Assembly (NCBI GenBank): GCA_036873135.1
Contig: JAPTYO010000010.1
Location: forward strand, 4,006,634 to 4,070,633
Direction: 5' to 3'
Length of the DNA stretch: 64,000 bases
From: Clarkia xantiana subsp. parviflora
Taxonomy: Eukaryota; Streptophyta; Magnoliopsida; Myrtales; Onagraceae
Shown: positions 34,960 to 47,750 of the stretch, piece by piece
How positions within the stretch are numbered: position 1 is the stretch's first letter
Layout: each line of letters begins with the position of its first letter
The notes under the pieces: generated by a model
Databases searched by the model: none
What the model saw: only the letters and a program-made list of their open reading frames with translations
Told to the model about the DNA's origin: nothing
Position numbers and translations under genes: made by a program

Positions 34960-35740
34960 GCCATATGCATGACTTTAAAATTGGCTATAATCACCAACGT
35001 GATTTAACTAGAATGATAATATTATGCATGAATGAGGCATTTACGATCATCATGACTTTATAGTTAGTTTCTAATCACCAAAGTGATTGAACTAGAATGA
35101 TAAGGTTATGGTTTAATGGGACATTACTATCAACATGACTTTATGGTTAGTTTCTAGTCACCAAAGTGACAGAACTATAATGTGTTGTCATGCCTAAAGA
35201 AAATCATTTTTTTTTATATGCATGAACATATAATATTAGGATTTACCCAAAGGTGAATCGCTTTCTATAACATGATGATAATAATGAAATGCCTATTACT
35301 GTATACATGATTGGATAAATTGACATTTACAGGTTACTAGAATTTTAGGATTTACCCAAAGGTGAATCGCTTTCTATAACTTGTAAAAATGATGGGATAA
35401 TTAAGATCTTTTGGTTCTATATATTTGTATATCCAAAGATAACTTATATATTTAACTGGAGATTTTCTTTAATTGTCCAATAATGTTATGGAATTTAATT
35501 AAAATTTGTGTGCTATAGTCGTTGCCCAAAGGTCGGTTATAGTATACTTTGATGATTTCCAAATAATTTTATGGCATTTAATTAAGATTAGTGTATTGTA
35601 GTCGTTGCCCAAAGGTCGACTATGATATACTCTTATTGATTATCTGAATCTATAATAGTTTATTTACTAATTGGCATTTACTTAATGATAGTATGTTATA
35701 GTTGTTGCCCAAAGGTCAATTATGATATACTTTAAATGAT
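34960..35740 (+). repeat. Short degenerate direct-repeat blocks in the LARD interior
   Basis: Three consecutive families: catgactttatggttagttt with tcaccaaagtga (three copies from about 34970, 83-87 bp apart); aggatttacccaaaggtgaa with tcgctttctataac (35239 and 35349); tagtcgttgcccaaaggtcg (35519, 35603 and, diverged, 35700). The last two share CCCAAAGGT. Confidence 0.75.
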
Positions 35741-38700
35741 TAGCTTATTTTATGAATGAGCAAGTATGTAATTTGCAGCTATTATAGTTAATTCACATGT
35801 ATGTTCTGTTATTGTGTTTAATAGGTTTGACTTTCTAAACCGTGTAAGTTAGGTTCCACTAAAGTTACTAGGTCCTGACTTAACACAATTAAACAGTATC
35901 CTTACGGGTACACAACTTAAGTAGAAAGTCAAATCATAAAGTATAAACACGATACAACATAGTAAATATTAAGTTTATGCGAATAATATTGGTTTATTCC
36001 ACAAACAATAAATAAAGAAAATTATGAAGTACTTGTGGATGAAAGAACAAATTAGGTAATAAGTCACTCGTATGTACAAACTTACAACCATTAAGTTTTG
36101 AGTTGTATAGAATGTAGAAGTTTGAGTTGGCTAATTTATGGAGCAAGATTAAAGACCTTAAGGATGACTAGAGATAACTCAATATTTATGAGAGCACTTT
36201 AAAGTGTTCATTAAGTGATATTGAGTTAGCTCGCATGTTTATGAAGAATAAGGAAGTCAACATTAGGAAATGATTCCGAAATGAAACCTTCATGAATCGA
36301 TTTTTTCGAGCATTCTAAGCAAAACCCTTAGAAGTATTAACTAATATAGGGGAGTGATACCCACTCCTCCGACCCTTTGTCTTTTCCCTTTTACAAAAAA
36401 GATTACCATATATAACACAAAATTTCTCCGCCAATTCCTTCTAGTCTAGCCTCTCGGTCTGTCATTATCCCTCGAGAAGTAGAAAGAATTACAATGTCAA
36501 CCATGCATAAAGGAGTGCTGCTAAAAGGTTAGTGTAATTGTTTTTCATACATGAATAAAATGTAATATTTTGTATATCTCGCTTATTGCATGATTATTAT
36601 GCGGAAAATTAATAAGTGTCAAGAATAGGGGGATAATTTGTATATCTTCTTGAACTTATGAATTTATGATTATTTTTCTGTATTAAGAGTTAATGAACAA
36701 AATTAGTTAGTCACGCTTATTAATGTTATTCATGTATGACATATCTATTAGCTGAGTGTTTTTCTTGATGGAAAGTAAGCAATTAGATAGAAACGTGAAA
36801 ACTTATAATGTCCTTATGTGTGGTGACTTTCATGAGAAATGTATAAAATTATGATATGACTTTTAGTTCATTAGTAAGACTCATCAAAAGAACATGTCAT
36901 ATATTTGTATATACTATGTTATACATTTACGAAAATAGTATTGTGGGAAATATAATCGGACTTTGAAAGTTACAGTTAAGAGTTAGACAAGTAAATCTTC
37001 TTTACCCATTAATGACATTAAGTTGTGGATGTATGAGTTAAGTCTGAGATCCCATAAAGGCAATTCCAACCTCTTAATGATATTTGTGTTGGAAGGGAGC
37101 TTGGTTAAGACACCGTTATGTTTGAGGTTGTCTAATAAAAGTAAAGTAAATGTTTATGATCCACATTAAACAATGGATTCTTGAATGAAATGTTTACTCT
37201 AGAGTAACATTAAAGATCCAAATGGTATAAAGACTTACTTTCTTAACTGAAGTCCGAAAAATTGTAGAAACCAATTATGTTAATCATAAGAATAATAAAA
37301 TTAGTGGGAGTGTCTGAATAATAAGATGTGGATATTATGGTAAATGATAGACATTGTCTATCTGTATGAATACATTATTCACATGGATTGGAATAAAGTT
37401 CCATCAGTTGAATGAAAATTTCAACATAAGGGATAATGTTCGAAAGACATGATACTTCATAAAGAAAGAAAAGTATAATCATCTGATAAAGTTAAATCAT
37501 TTAGAATAACATTAGGAAAACTTGTTATTCTAGAAGTTGGTTTACTTGTAGGATTCAAATATTAGTAAATATTTTTTTGGTTTCATTCCCACAATATATT
37601 ATGTTACGAAGTTTATATTTCTCAATTAATGAATTTGTCATTTTAGAAATCAATTTATAGGATAAAATAAATATTTCCCACGAATGGTTTAGTAAGTTAC
37701 TTTACAGTCGTATGAACCGTAAGATTAGTGGGAGTAAGTAGATATTTTACCTGTATAATTGATTATTTCTTGCTCACATTTAAATGATTGTGTATTATGA
37801 TTCTCTCTGAAGTTAAGATGAAAGTTAATGTGAGAGACAATTTATGTGACAAAGACTAAATTAAAATTTTAATCTAGTCACAGTTACGGTTGGATTGTCT
37901 CAGAAAGCTCACATTGAAATGATCTTAAAGAGGGAGTATAGTTCTCGAATGCTGCAAATAAAGTCCTAATGCACCTACAAGAACATGTGAATGCATTTAT
38001 GTTCATGTAGATTCAGATTTAAGGGATATCTTGACAGTTGAAAGTCCACTTTTAATTAATTGTTCCTTTTATGTGTTGGAGCAATATTACAGAAAAGTGG
38101 TAATTATCTGTCGTTATCAATAATGTAAAGTAAGGCTTTAGCATGTTTATCATGCATTAAGAACTGTGGGACTTATTTCAGGGCTTGAGGTTGTCGACAC
38201 CGTTACCAAGTCGCTGGAAAATTTATCGTAATAACGCCACAGTTATTTCTTCGTCAAAACGACGAGCATTAAAGGTGCAAACTTATGGAATGAAAGTTTA
38301 TTGTCGTTAAGAAGAAAGTTCAGAAACAAGAGTGTCTGTCAGCATAATGGCCAAGCTGACAATGATGTATTTAAATGAATGTTTACAACTAATGACATTA
38401 AATAAGCATGCAAATAATGGGTCTTAGTTGTAAAGTTGATGATGGTGTTTGACACTCTGAGCTCAATGATATGTTTCTGACTCCAATGTTTTCCTGATAA
38501 TTATGATTGTGTACACATAAAGTTTATGATAACGGAAAACCTTATGCAAAGCCTTACTCGGACCCTAATGTGTTTATATATATTGCTTACAGGCTTATGT
38601 TTGATAAGATGTGATTGTCGTGGTATATGGAAGGGAGTATGCTGCTTAAATAAGTGTATGACCGCCATAACCCGCATTTACAGATTATTGAATGTAAGTG

Positions 38701-38780
38701 ATTATGATGAACGGAAAGATTAGATTTTACGCGCGCCTTATGTTATTCCATAAAGATGTAAGACTTATGTGATTATCTGG

Positions 38781-38793
38781 CCAAGTGGGAGAA
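38781..38793 (+). other. Polypurine tract
   Basis: ccaagtgggagaa, immediately before the 3' LTR; matches the AAGTGGGAGA form usual in plant Ty1/copia elements. Confidence 0.85.
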
Positions 38794-39220
38794 TGTAAGA
38801 ATATATATTTAATGTTACAATATATATTCTAATTATGTGGCCAGATAATATTAATGAGTATAGATATATTGAATAATGTATTATATTATATTATATCAAT
38901 ATATATCTTTATGGTATGATTTAATCTAGACCGTTCAATTGGTTACTTGATGGACGTACCAGATTAAATGGTTAATATTATAAACGGTCCTCTCTCCCTG
39001 CCAGTTATTGACACAGAGAGAAAGAGCAGTTCTCCATCAACTGGTCTCTGACAGAAGGATGGACAAGGGAGAGAAGTAGAACCGTTCTTCTGAGAAGCAC
39101 ATCGACAGTCTAAGAAGATCAGAGAATCGAAATCAGTACCGGGTAAGTCATTCTTCACTATACTTTAATCCATATAAAGCATGATCAAGATTCTGGCAAT
39201 TAGGGTTTGTAAATCTTACA
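38794..39220 (+). repeat. 3' LTR of the LARD-like element
   Basis: 427 bp, the same as the 5' LTR apart from one missing TC dinucleotide. Ends at the duplicated target tattt. Confidence 0.93.
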
Positions 39221-39480
39221 TATTTAGTCTAATTAATTTTATAATTCTTTTTATAAAAAAATTATTAGAATGGGTGAATTTTGGAAAGAAATATTTAATC
39301 TAATGACACATGTTAAAATACAACAATGAGACACAATATGCGATTACAAGAATGGGACAAGTGTTCTATCTGTTGGATTGTTCGAAATCATTGGTGGTAA
39401 TTACCATCAACATATGTGATAGGTAAGTAGAGAGTAATTTTTAGGTAGGCTTGATGTTTAAACTAAATTAATAAATTAGG

Positions 39481-40000
39481 GATAATGGTTTTTTTCACAC
39501 CACTTTTTTGACTGAAATCAACTATTGGTATTTGATTTTATTTATTTTTTGTACAGTTTTGGTACCAACGTTTTGCATTTTGTACACCTTTTATACCACT
39601 GTAAATTTCCGTCCGATTTGGCCGTTAAGTGTCACGTGTCATGCACATGAGTAGCCCTAAACTTTTGATTTGTCCAATTTAGTCCCTCTAATACTTTTCT
39701 AACTTTTAATTTGTTCAATTTAATCCTAAAATTTGAACAAATTTTGTTAGGAAATTGAACAAATTTGAACAAATTAAAATGTAGGAAACTATTAAAGGAA
39801 TTAAATTGAACAAAATCAAAAGTTTATGGCGATTCACGAGCACGAAACGTGACACTTAACGGCCAAATCGGACGGAATATTAACGGTGGTATGAAAAGTG
39901 TATAAAATACAAAACGTTGGTACCAAAAGTGTACAAAAAAAAATATAGTACTAAAAATGAATTTCGATCAAATAAGTGGTATGAAATGAACTCTTATATC
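39481..40000. mobile_element. Foldback MITE, about 520 bp
   Basis: Nearly the whole length is one long inverted repeat. Left and right arms share, among others, ttggtaccaacgttttg, ccgtccgatttggccgttaa and gtgtcacgt, with the centre near 39740. Ends are gataatggttt and, reverse-complemented, gatataagagtt. No convincing target duplication was found. Probably MULE-related. The transcript would fold into a long hairpin. Confidence 0.7.
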
Positions 40001-40370
40001 GTAAAATTATGATAATTGTCCTATTCTTTTGTAAGTTTTTTTTTCTATAAAACTATAAAGATAAACTCTAAAAAAAATGGGAGGTAAAAACACTTGTTAT
40101 AATAATATTGAATAGGTGTTATTCTACACAAGAATTTTCCGGTTGGCAGAGATCAAGTGTAAATAATAAATAAATAATACAAAAAAATATTATGTAAGGA
40201 CGGGTGTGAGAATATTCGATGCGATTGTGTTGACATGAGGACCGGCCAATGAGGTAAAGGTTGGTGGCACTTATGAGGTGGCATGCAGCTGCAATAACTT
40301 AATTAGCTAGCTATCTCATCTCAACATAATGTTTTGTGGGGAGTTGTTCTCATATTGGAACGAAATTAAT

Positions 40371-40865
40371 AGGAAAGATAGCGTATAAAAACCTATTATG
40401 TGTCCTAGAATTGTTTGGTATCTCACTTAATATTTGATGTTCTAAATTTTAATTTTGTTAATATTTGGTTTTTTTTTTAATTTTTGGTTAATTTTGACAG
40501 ATTAAGATGAATAAACAATTTTGCCCTTATACTTTTTTTTTTCCAAAGTCACCCATCCGATTCTGGCAACCCACTCCCGATTCTGAGCTACCCACCTCCG
40601 ATTCCGGCCACCCACCTCTGATTCCGGGCTGACCCGATTCCGACGATTCCAAGCATTTTAAGGGTAATTTAGAAATTTTTAAAATTATTCGGTCATGTGA
40701 CCAGCACATGGCCAATTTTTGTTAAACTTAACCCCAAAATTAGACGGAGACAGCAAATAGCAACAAAGTTGAAACCTGGGACAATCGAAAGTAACAATTT
40801 AATCCCGAGACACCAAATTGACACATGAGGTAAATCAGAGACACTAAATATGTTCCTTTCCCTTA
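40371..40865. mobile_element. Degenerate MULE-like element
   Basis: Diverged inverted ends (aggaaagata against, reverse-complemented, aagggaaaggaac), with internal phrases such as ggtgtctcggg and gtcccaggtttcaactttg that also occur in the MULE at 3694-4226. The GC-richer middle (40550-40640) repeats ccacccacctcygattccgg three to four times. No target duplication seen. Confidence 0.42.
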
Positions 40866-42723
40866 TTTATTTAATATATTGTTGTTATAAAGCACTTCCA
40901 ACGGTGAGTTTCTAGTTCTTTCACCTTACTCACCACATCATTGCCAACTCATTTAAGTGGAACTGTTATAGAAACAACTACTGTAAAATAGGAATTATCT
41001 TCATTGGTATAAACCAAGTTTCACTTATATATTTGGTCCATATAATTTTATACTCCCAATATATATTTCTTTATAAAGAACACCATATTTAAATTAAATA
41101 TTCATATTTAAAAAAAAAAAAAACGAACATGACTAAACTACTAAATGAGATTCAAGTCTTTGACCGACTTAATTAAAAGAAAAATAAAAAACTATGTACA
41201 AAACCATTAAAAAAAACTAACTTTTTAAATTAATTTTTACTTAGTTTTTCCGAATTCGTCAAAAAAAATAACTTTTATGTCAAATATTCGGATTCCAACT
41301 TTAACCGATGTATGCGTTCATCCTGAAAATCGAAACTCGACGTCGTAGATTAATTATTTACCTAATATAATTTTTAAAAAGTGTATCATTCTTTTGGTAT
41401 TTAAAAAATAATATAAAAAGATATGAATATATATAATATATGAATGAGCACGTAATTTTTTAAATAATGAATGCTATAATTTAAAAATTACATTATATAA
41501 TTCTTTTTTACAAACAATACGTTAAAGTTGCCAACTGAAAACCCACGCAAGATAATTGATAGGTATAATTATTGATGTAATAACAATGATTAATCAAATT
41601 CTTCTAGTCGATATTATTTCGTCATAATCGGTGTATAACTGTTCATCGACGATTGACATATCTTGATTCATCATCGTCAGCAGATTCACGCTTACGCACA
41701 TCAATCAGATACATATTTGTATAAATCAGTTATATGTATTAATCATATTTTTTTTACTAATGATTCTTATATACATAAAGTAGAAATATATTATATATCA
41801 TCTTACAAAAATAATTTTTACAACAATGTACCATAAATAAAAACCCTTAATTGATATAATAATATATTATAATAAATAAATTAAATGAAAATATATATGC
41901 ATTAAAATAATATAATTTTGTAGTTAAAAATAATTGATATTTCATAATATTGAATTTTGTTATATTTCAAAGTTTATAATTAACGGTTGTGCCATATAGT
42001 GAAATATAAAAAAATTGAGTTGGTAAGCTCTAAAACTGATTCGAAGTTAAAAAGTATTAATTTTGTTTCGTATTATTATTTAACTTACTTAATATTAAAT
42101 AGGGTTGATTACGAATCTTGTCATTATCTGACTTAGTGTAGCTGAATTATATATATATAATCAAAGAGATAAGCATAAGGTAATTGATTAAAATATATTA
42201 AAAAGTTGGCACCGGCATGAACAATAATAGTAGCAAAATATTTTTCTTCCATATAATAAGTAAATTATATAGAAATATATATTATTAAAATAATATAATG
42301 TTTTTAGTAAAAACAATTATTTTACATTTAATACTATGGAATTCTCTACTATTTTAAAATTTTTGAAATGGCGGTTGTGCTATATTGTAAAAAAAAAAAA
42401 AAAATTGAGTCTGAAAACATTAAAATTAGTTCGAAGTTAAAAAGTAGTAATTTTGGTTCGTGCAATTATTTAACTTACATAATATTAAAATTGACTAATT
42501 ACAGCTCGTGTAATTATCTGATTTAGTGTAGCATATATATATATATATATATACACAATCAAAGAGTGAAGCAAAATAACCGAATAGAATAATATTAAAA
42601 GTTGGAACCGACATGAACAGTAACATGAGAGTTCCAACTAGCAGGAGCTGTCCCACTTCTGACTTCACTATTCACTTTGTAATGAAAAAATAGTAATATT
42701 TGTAATCCTAGTCACGCCTAGTG
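40866..42723. other. AT-rich intergenic
   Basis: No gene. Contains a diverged tandem duplication (next entry) and AT microsatellites (42534-42553). Confidence 0.5.
41830..42610. repeat. Diverged tandem duplication, unit about 390 bp
   Basis: Two copies share, in order, tattaaaataatataat, acggttgtgcyatat, gaagttaaaaagtattaatttt, attatttaacttac, ttagtgtagc and aaaagttggcaccggcatga. Start and end are approximate. Nature unknown; no TIR or LTR seen. Confidence 0.6.
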
Positions 42724-42728
42724 GCGCA

Positions 42729-43562
42729 TGTTTCGACCAAGTTATTGCGGGCTGTCCGCTGGATAACTTGTCGAGATCTTCGGGTTGGATGCGAGCTAAG
42801 TCCGCCTTCTAGAGTCGTGCGCGGGCCTTAACTTCGTCTTCTGAATGAGGGCAAGTCCTTCCGGCTCTCTTAACGGATCGTCCGTCGGCACCTGCACAGG
42901 AGCGTTACCAAGCAGTCCCCGTGGGGAGGGGGGGGGGGTGCTTGGCGTGCTCACTCCGACGATCAACATCAGTAGTTTTCTAGAGAGAGAAAGATAGGGT
43001 TTTTAGAGAGAAGTCAGAGCTTTTCCCAAGCTTGCCCAAAGTGATTTTGGAATGAATTGAATTTGTTTACCCCCAAGGTGGCTATTTATAGGCAACCTTG
43101 GACCATAAACCGGTTTTGACCCGGTTCAATGTGGAAATGTGAACCGGGATGCAGGGGTAAGCTTTGGGAAAAGGGCTCTGACGCGCGTCTCAGGCGGCTG
43201 TCATGAACGGGACGCGCGCGCAGCTGAAACAAAGGTCTCGGACATATAGGAGTTAGTGTAAAAATCGGGTCTCCGTATGCGTCCGAGGTAAAACGGGGGG
43301 TGTGCGCGACACCCCCCGGGTGTGGAACTTACCCGGAATTCCGGGTAAGCCTAGGCCTACCCGGAATTCCGGGTAAGCTTAGCTTACCCGGAAATTTCCG
43401 GGTTACCCGGAATTTCCGGGTAAGCCCCCCGGGGATGCCGGGCAAGTTCGAACTTGCCCGGTTTTCCCCGGTTAGCTTGAAATTGGGCTTTTGCGGTGAG
43501 TCCCGTGCGTGTATGAGGTCCGAATAATTAAAACCGAGCCCGGATCACGCGTATGTCCATCA
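42729..43562 (-). repeat. 3' LTR of the Tat-like element
   Basis: 834 bp. Minus-strand TATAAATA at 43090-43083. Carries three to four U3 palindromes against six in the other LTR, and a G-rich run at 42921-42938. Confidence 0.93.
43328..43424. repeat. U3 palindrome array, short version
   Basis: Copies of the palindrome TTACCCGGAATTCCGGGTAA and variants whose centre differs by one or two A/T bases. The third and fourth copies are fused, as expected after unequal exchange or slippage. Confidence 0.9.
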
Positions 43563-45417
43563 CTTGCCCCCGAGTTAAACAATGGCTTGACCTTTGTTTA
43601 ACTCTATTATAAGATAGGGTATATGCGTGATTCGGGCCGTCTGCTCACCTTGAGTTTTGACCTACCAAGGGTGGATGCGCGCGGCTCCGACAAATTCCTT
43701 GCCTTAGTTTTTTGAGATGGTTACGCTTGGTAACTGCACAAGGGGTTAGTAGCACAACGGACTACGAATAATACGATAGATGCGATCGTTTAGAGAATTA
43801 AGGTGCGAGCGCACACGAAATCTTTCAGGCTTGTACGATGAATAAATAAATACGGAACGTTCATGATACGACTAAATGTATCAAAATGATAATAAATCAT
43901 GCAAGTCTTGAAAAAATGTTTTTCATGTAGTGCGATAGTTTCCGGGAGCTCGTCGTCCGAGACGGCCGTCTTGACGGTGAGACGACGGTTTTGGGTGAAT
44001 GAGATAGGGCCGAGTTTTGGAAAATCACATGCAACGGCCCTAATACGAAAAATCATAAACTCAACGTTTTCAAAAAGTTGAGGACATTTGAAATGACTTA
44101 GTTAAATTTATCCAAGTCATTTGATAGTAAAAAACCCAAGCCATCAACAATTTTAAAAAATGAATGGTGGATAGGAATGTACCTCCTTGATGTATGGTAC
44201 TTACCATGTTGTGTAGTCCCTTCTCCTCCATGATAGTTTATAAAACTATCAACTTTTGAATTGGTTGAGGTGAGAGTTTTGGAGGGGCTAAGATAGGGAT
44301 TTTGGGAATTCACTCTAGGGTGCTAGGGAGACCACATTCCGGCCGGCCACCACCAGGAGCACCACCGGCGAAGTCAGGGCGGCGCAGCGGCGGCGAGGCG
44401 GCGGCGGCAGCGGCGGGTCCGGCGGCTGGAGCGGGCGGCGGCTGCATCTCTTCTTGGTTCGATTTTGAGCCCGATTCGATCCGATTTCGAGTCCTTTTTG
44501 TCGAGCATCGATTGGTAACGTCCTCCACTCACTTTTCTTGAGGTTGATTAGACCTATAGGGCTGCACATTTGAATTTCAATAAGGTGCCTTGTAGGTGTT
44601 TGATAAAATGCATGAGTGAAGTTTTTGCTTGATTTTCAAAATTTGCTTTTGGCTAAGCTCTAAGTGTAGATAGATAGAGTTAGGGATAGCGAACTCCCTT
44701 TGCGAAGAGGTCCCTAGGTTACGACCAACCGAGGGGGAATCGCGGAGGTTCGAAGTCGGAGTTTTTCGAGCGAAAAGCTTGACCCCTTGTATCTTGATAC
44801 GGGTGACTTGAAATGATGTCCCCTATTGTGATAAAGCCCCCTTGATTGTTTGTGAGTGGATAGCCATGCCCCCGGAGCTTAGGTGATTGCTTGGTAGTTT
44901 GCCTTCGTTAGTGGCTTAGTTGGCCCGAGTGTTCTTCGGGTTGTTCGCGGAAGGGTAAGTCCCTCTGTGGCATGTAAGGGGCTTGCTTGAGTGCGTTTGA
45001 GCTGCTCGTATGTGCCCCCGGAGCCTTGAGCCATTTTAAGGATGAAATTTGATCTAAAGGTGGTCGGATGGCATTTTGGTAATTATAACCAACTTTGTAT
45101 GCCTTTGATTTCTTTAGCTCTTGAACTTGTCGCTTTGTAGAGCGCTTGAATACCTGTGACACATTGCACAAATGTATGAAAATTTGATTAGTAGGTGGCC
45201 TAGGCCTTTGATGAGCGTAAGGATTTTTGACTCCCGAGCGGGAGGGTCCCTAGCTGTTTGCATGCGGACAGTCGGTCCGTTGGGTTGAATGTCCTTGCAA
45301 AGGATTTTGATTGAGTTGGTGTATGGTTTTTGCAGGGCTTGGTTGACGAGCTTGCAGGCGCCCGATTCTGATACTTAGAGTATTCTTGATAGGAAACGGT
45401 TTCCACTTCTTCGCATA
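43563..45417. other. Non-coding 3' part of the Tat-like element, upstream of the antisense gene
   Basis: Begins with the polypurine tract (minus-strand cgggggcaag against the LTR). Holds a GC-rich GGC/GGCGGC block at 44340-44450 whose frames are low complexity. Probably includes promoter and leader of the plus-strand gene that starts at 45418. No motif gives a firm transcription start. Confidence 0.5.
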
Positions 45418-47750
45418 ATGAGTAAGTCTCATCCTTTTGTTTCGGATAACTTTGAGGGTGAGGTTGGCGAAAGCACCATGGATTCCGATTCTGGGTCTCG
45501 AAGCGGTGTACTCTTGGGACCGTCGGGTGACCGCGTGATATTGGAGAAAACTCAGATATTTTTTCCCAACAAGCTTCCACGTTCCAAGTTCGACCTCTAC
45601 GTCTCGACCCGGGGCTGGTGTCCCGGCCTAGAGGTCTCGTATCCTTGGGATGTTGTGAAGGGAGTTGAATTTGGTCGGCCCACCGTTCCTCCAGCTGAGT
45701 ATGAGGCGGTCTACCTTTCACAGTTTCGAGAAGGACTGCGGTTTCCCTACTGTCAGGATTTGGTCCGCCTTTGTCGATATTATAGGATTTCCCCTGTCTC
45801 TATTACCCCCCCAGGGTTTAGGGCTTGGACGTGTTTTCGGGTGCAATGTCATCTGAATTCCTGGGATTACTCAATAGTGTTGTTTCGAGCCTTCTACCGC
45901 CTGGGTAAGGCAGATGAGTCTGGGATGTGCACCTTCAGCTTACGTTGGCCTCATATGACCGAAAAGGGATTCTCTTCCCTTGGTTTGCGTCGAGCGGGGT
46001 GGAATACTGAAGCGCGATTCTGCGAACGGTCGGACACTTCCCAGAATAAATGGAAGTGTCAGTACTTTTTTGTAAAGGATGCAGGCACGACTTGGGCGAC
46101 TTCTCACATATTGGATGCCGATCCCGTTCCACGATTTCAGGAGTTCTCTGATAGAGATAAGGTCGCTTTGAAGAGGATCCATGCGGCGAATCGGGCGGGG
46201 GAGTACAGCCCCCTTTATCGTGCTTCTGACGCCGAGCTGCTCGCGGCGGGCATTCACGTACGTCCTTCGGGGAAGGAGTTGGTATGTTTTGAAGTTTTGT
46301 AACATCTGCTCTTGTTTTCTTGTAGGTTGGTTTCTTAACAGACGCCCCTGTTTACAGGGTGGAGTTGCAGGCGGGTCTTCTCAGATTGTTCCCGGCCTAG
46401 ACGATACACTTCCTGTTGGCCCGGGTACGGGACTTGTGCCTTTTAAATGTTTCGTTGAGGTTTTTCGCATGCTGACATGCTAAAGGTTTCTTTGTGGTCT
46501 TCTCTGTAGGCTTGGACTTTCCGCCGGCGGGGGGAGTTGTTCCTGTCGGGGGGCATGATGCTGACGTCCGCTCCCCGAGCGATCCTAGGAGGTTGACATC
46601 TGACGGCATGCCTCCTGCTCCTTCCTGCGACAAAGGGAAAGGGCCTATGTATGCCGATTCGACCACGCATGTCCCCCGGTCGGGGAGCGGGCGTTCAGAG
46701 GAGGTGCCTCCCTTGGCGGGTAACTGTGGTTGACTTGTTGTTGTATTAGTATGGTTTGCCTTCTCCTAATGTGTTTGCTATTGATGTGTAGTTGTGCCTA
46801 CTCCTCCGGCTCTTCGCAAGTCTCATATGATTTGCCGGCCTGATCGGGATGTGTCTGGGAGTGAGTGGGTTCCGTATTCTCAGTCTGCTGTCCGTTTTCC
46901 CAAGGATGTTTCCTTGAGTACGCCTGCTGTTGGTGTGCGTGTGGTTCAGCGGTCTGTTCCGCCGGCTGACCGCAAGACGTGCCCCCGAGATCCTGAGGCT
47001 GCGTTGAAATGTGTTGAGGAGTCACTCGCGCGCTTTGCTCCTGTACGTTGTTTTCCTTTTATGTTGGATCTATCATGTTTGTCTGACTTCTTTGTGTATG
47101 ATGTGTTTGTGTTGTTGTTGTAGGTGAATGCCGTGATGACCAACCTTTCATCTTTTGTTGTTGAGCTTGTTGAGGAGACGAGGGGTCTGCAGGATCGTCA
47201 TGAGCACTTGTCTCAGGACGTTGTCGTGTTGAGGGAGAAGGCGCGCACACATTCAGATGCTTCTTCCGAGGCTTCCGCTGATCTCAAGAGGAGTCAGGAT
47301 TATGCGTCTCAGCTGGAGGCGGAGCTGTTTGCCCTACTACGTCAGGAGAAGGTTGATGAGGAAGCACATGTTGTGGCGCTGAGGGAGACTAAAGAGTCTC
47401 ATGTTGCCCTGGGTGATCAGCTTGGAATGATTGAGTTTCCTACTACAGCTGATTATCCCAAGCTTCTCGAGAAGGCGCGTGATGATCGCATGGAGTCCTT
47501 CTCTGTGGATTACTTCAGGAGGGTACACTCCCTTGCCCCCGATTTTCCTTTCCAGAGTGCTGGTCCATATGCTGGCTATGCCCTTGGGGCTATTGCGGGG
47601 ATCCGAGCGAGTGGTGGAACGAGTGGTTTGACGGGACAGGCGTCCGTCCCTGTTGGTGATGATCGCCGGGGTGCTTTCAAAGGCCCAGCGCAAGATGTTT
47701 TTATGACTGATGTCTTTGGTTCTGGTGCTCCTGACGTTGGGTCAGGTTGA
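45418..47750 (+). CDS. Antisense ORF of the Tat-like element: gypsy-type 'transposon' domain protein, five exons
   Basis: Exons 45418-46281, 46358-46424, 46510-46719, 46792-47042 and 47124-47750, all with GT/AG borders, join into one open frame of 672 aa. Exon 1 holds the domain PF04195 (putative gypsy type transposon): FFPNKLPRSKFDLYVSTRGW, PGLEVSYPWDV, GRPTVPPAEYEAVYLSQFRE, GLRFPYCQDLVRLCRYY, then the RW/KWKCQYFFVKDAG part. Exons 2-4 are Pro/Gly/Ser-rich linker with a run of basic patches. Exon 5 begins with a coiled coil (ELVEETRGLQDRHEHLSQDV, LKRSQDYASQLEAELFALL) and ends Gly-rich. The function of this family is unknown despite its name; it lacks transposase catalytic motifs. It converges on the Gag ORF 1.57 kb away. 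The clean splicing and open frame suggest that it was recently under selection or is very young. Confidence 0.85.

Larger units (their letters stand above)
33054..39220 (+). mobile_element. Complete LTR retroelement without coding capacity (LARD-like), 6.2 kb
   Basis: LTRs 33054-33482 and 38794-39220 start TGTAAGAATA and end AAATCTTACA. Perfect 5-bp duplication tattt (33049-33053 and 39221-39225). An initiator-Met tRNA primer-binding site (TGGTATCAGAGC, 33485-33496) follows the 5' LTR and a polypurine tract (ccaagtgggagaa) precedes the 3' LTR. By eye the LTRs differ only by a 2-bp indel (33251 region), so insertion is very recent. The 5.3-kb interior has no open frame of any length with a retroelement motif. 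The primer-binding site and AAGTGGGAGA tract are Ty1/copia-like. It must have been mobilised by enzymes from another element. Confidence 0.93.

Noticed and set aside
39472..40009. 9-bp target duplication for the foldback MITE (taaattagg against gtaaaatta)
   Set aside because: The match needs a shift and is no better than chance in AT-rich sequence.
44302..44569. Ala/Gly/Pro-rich open frames near 44.4 kb
   Set aside because: Low-complexity GGC repeats inside the non-coding part of the Tat-like element; open on both strands.
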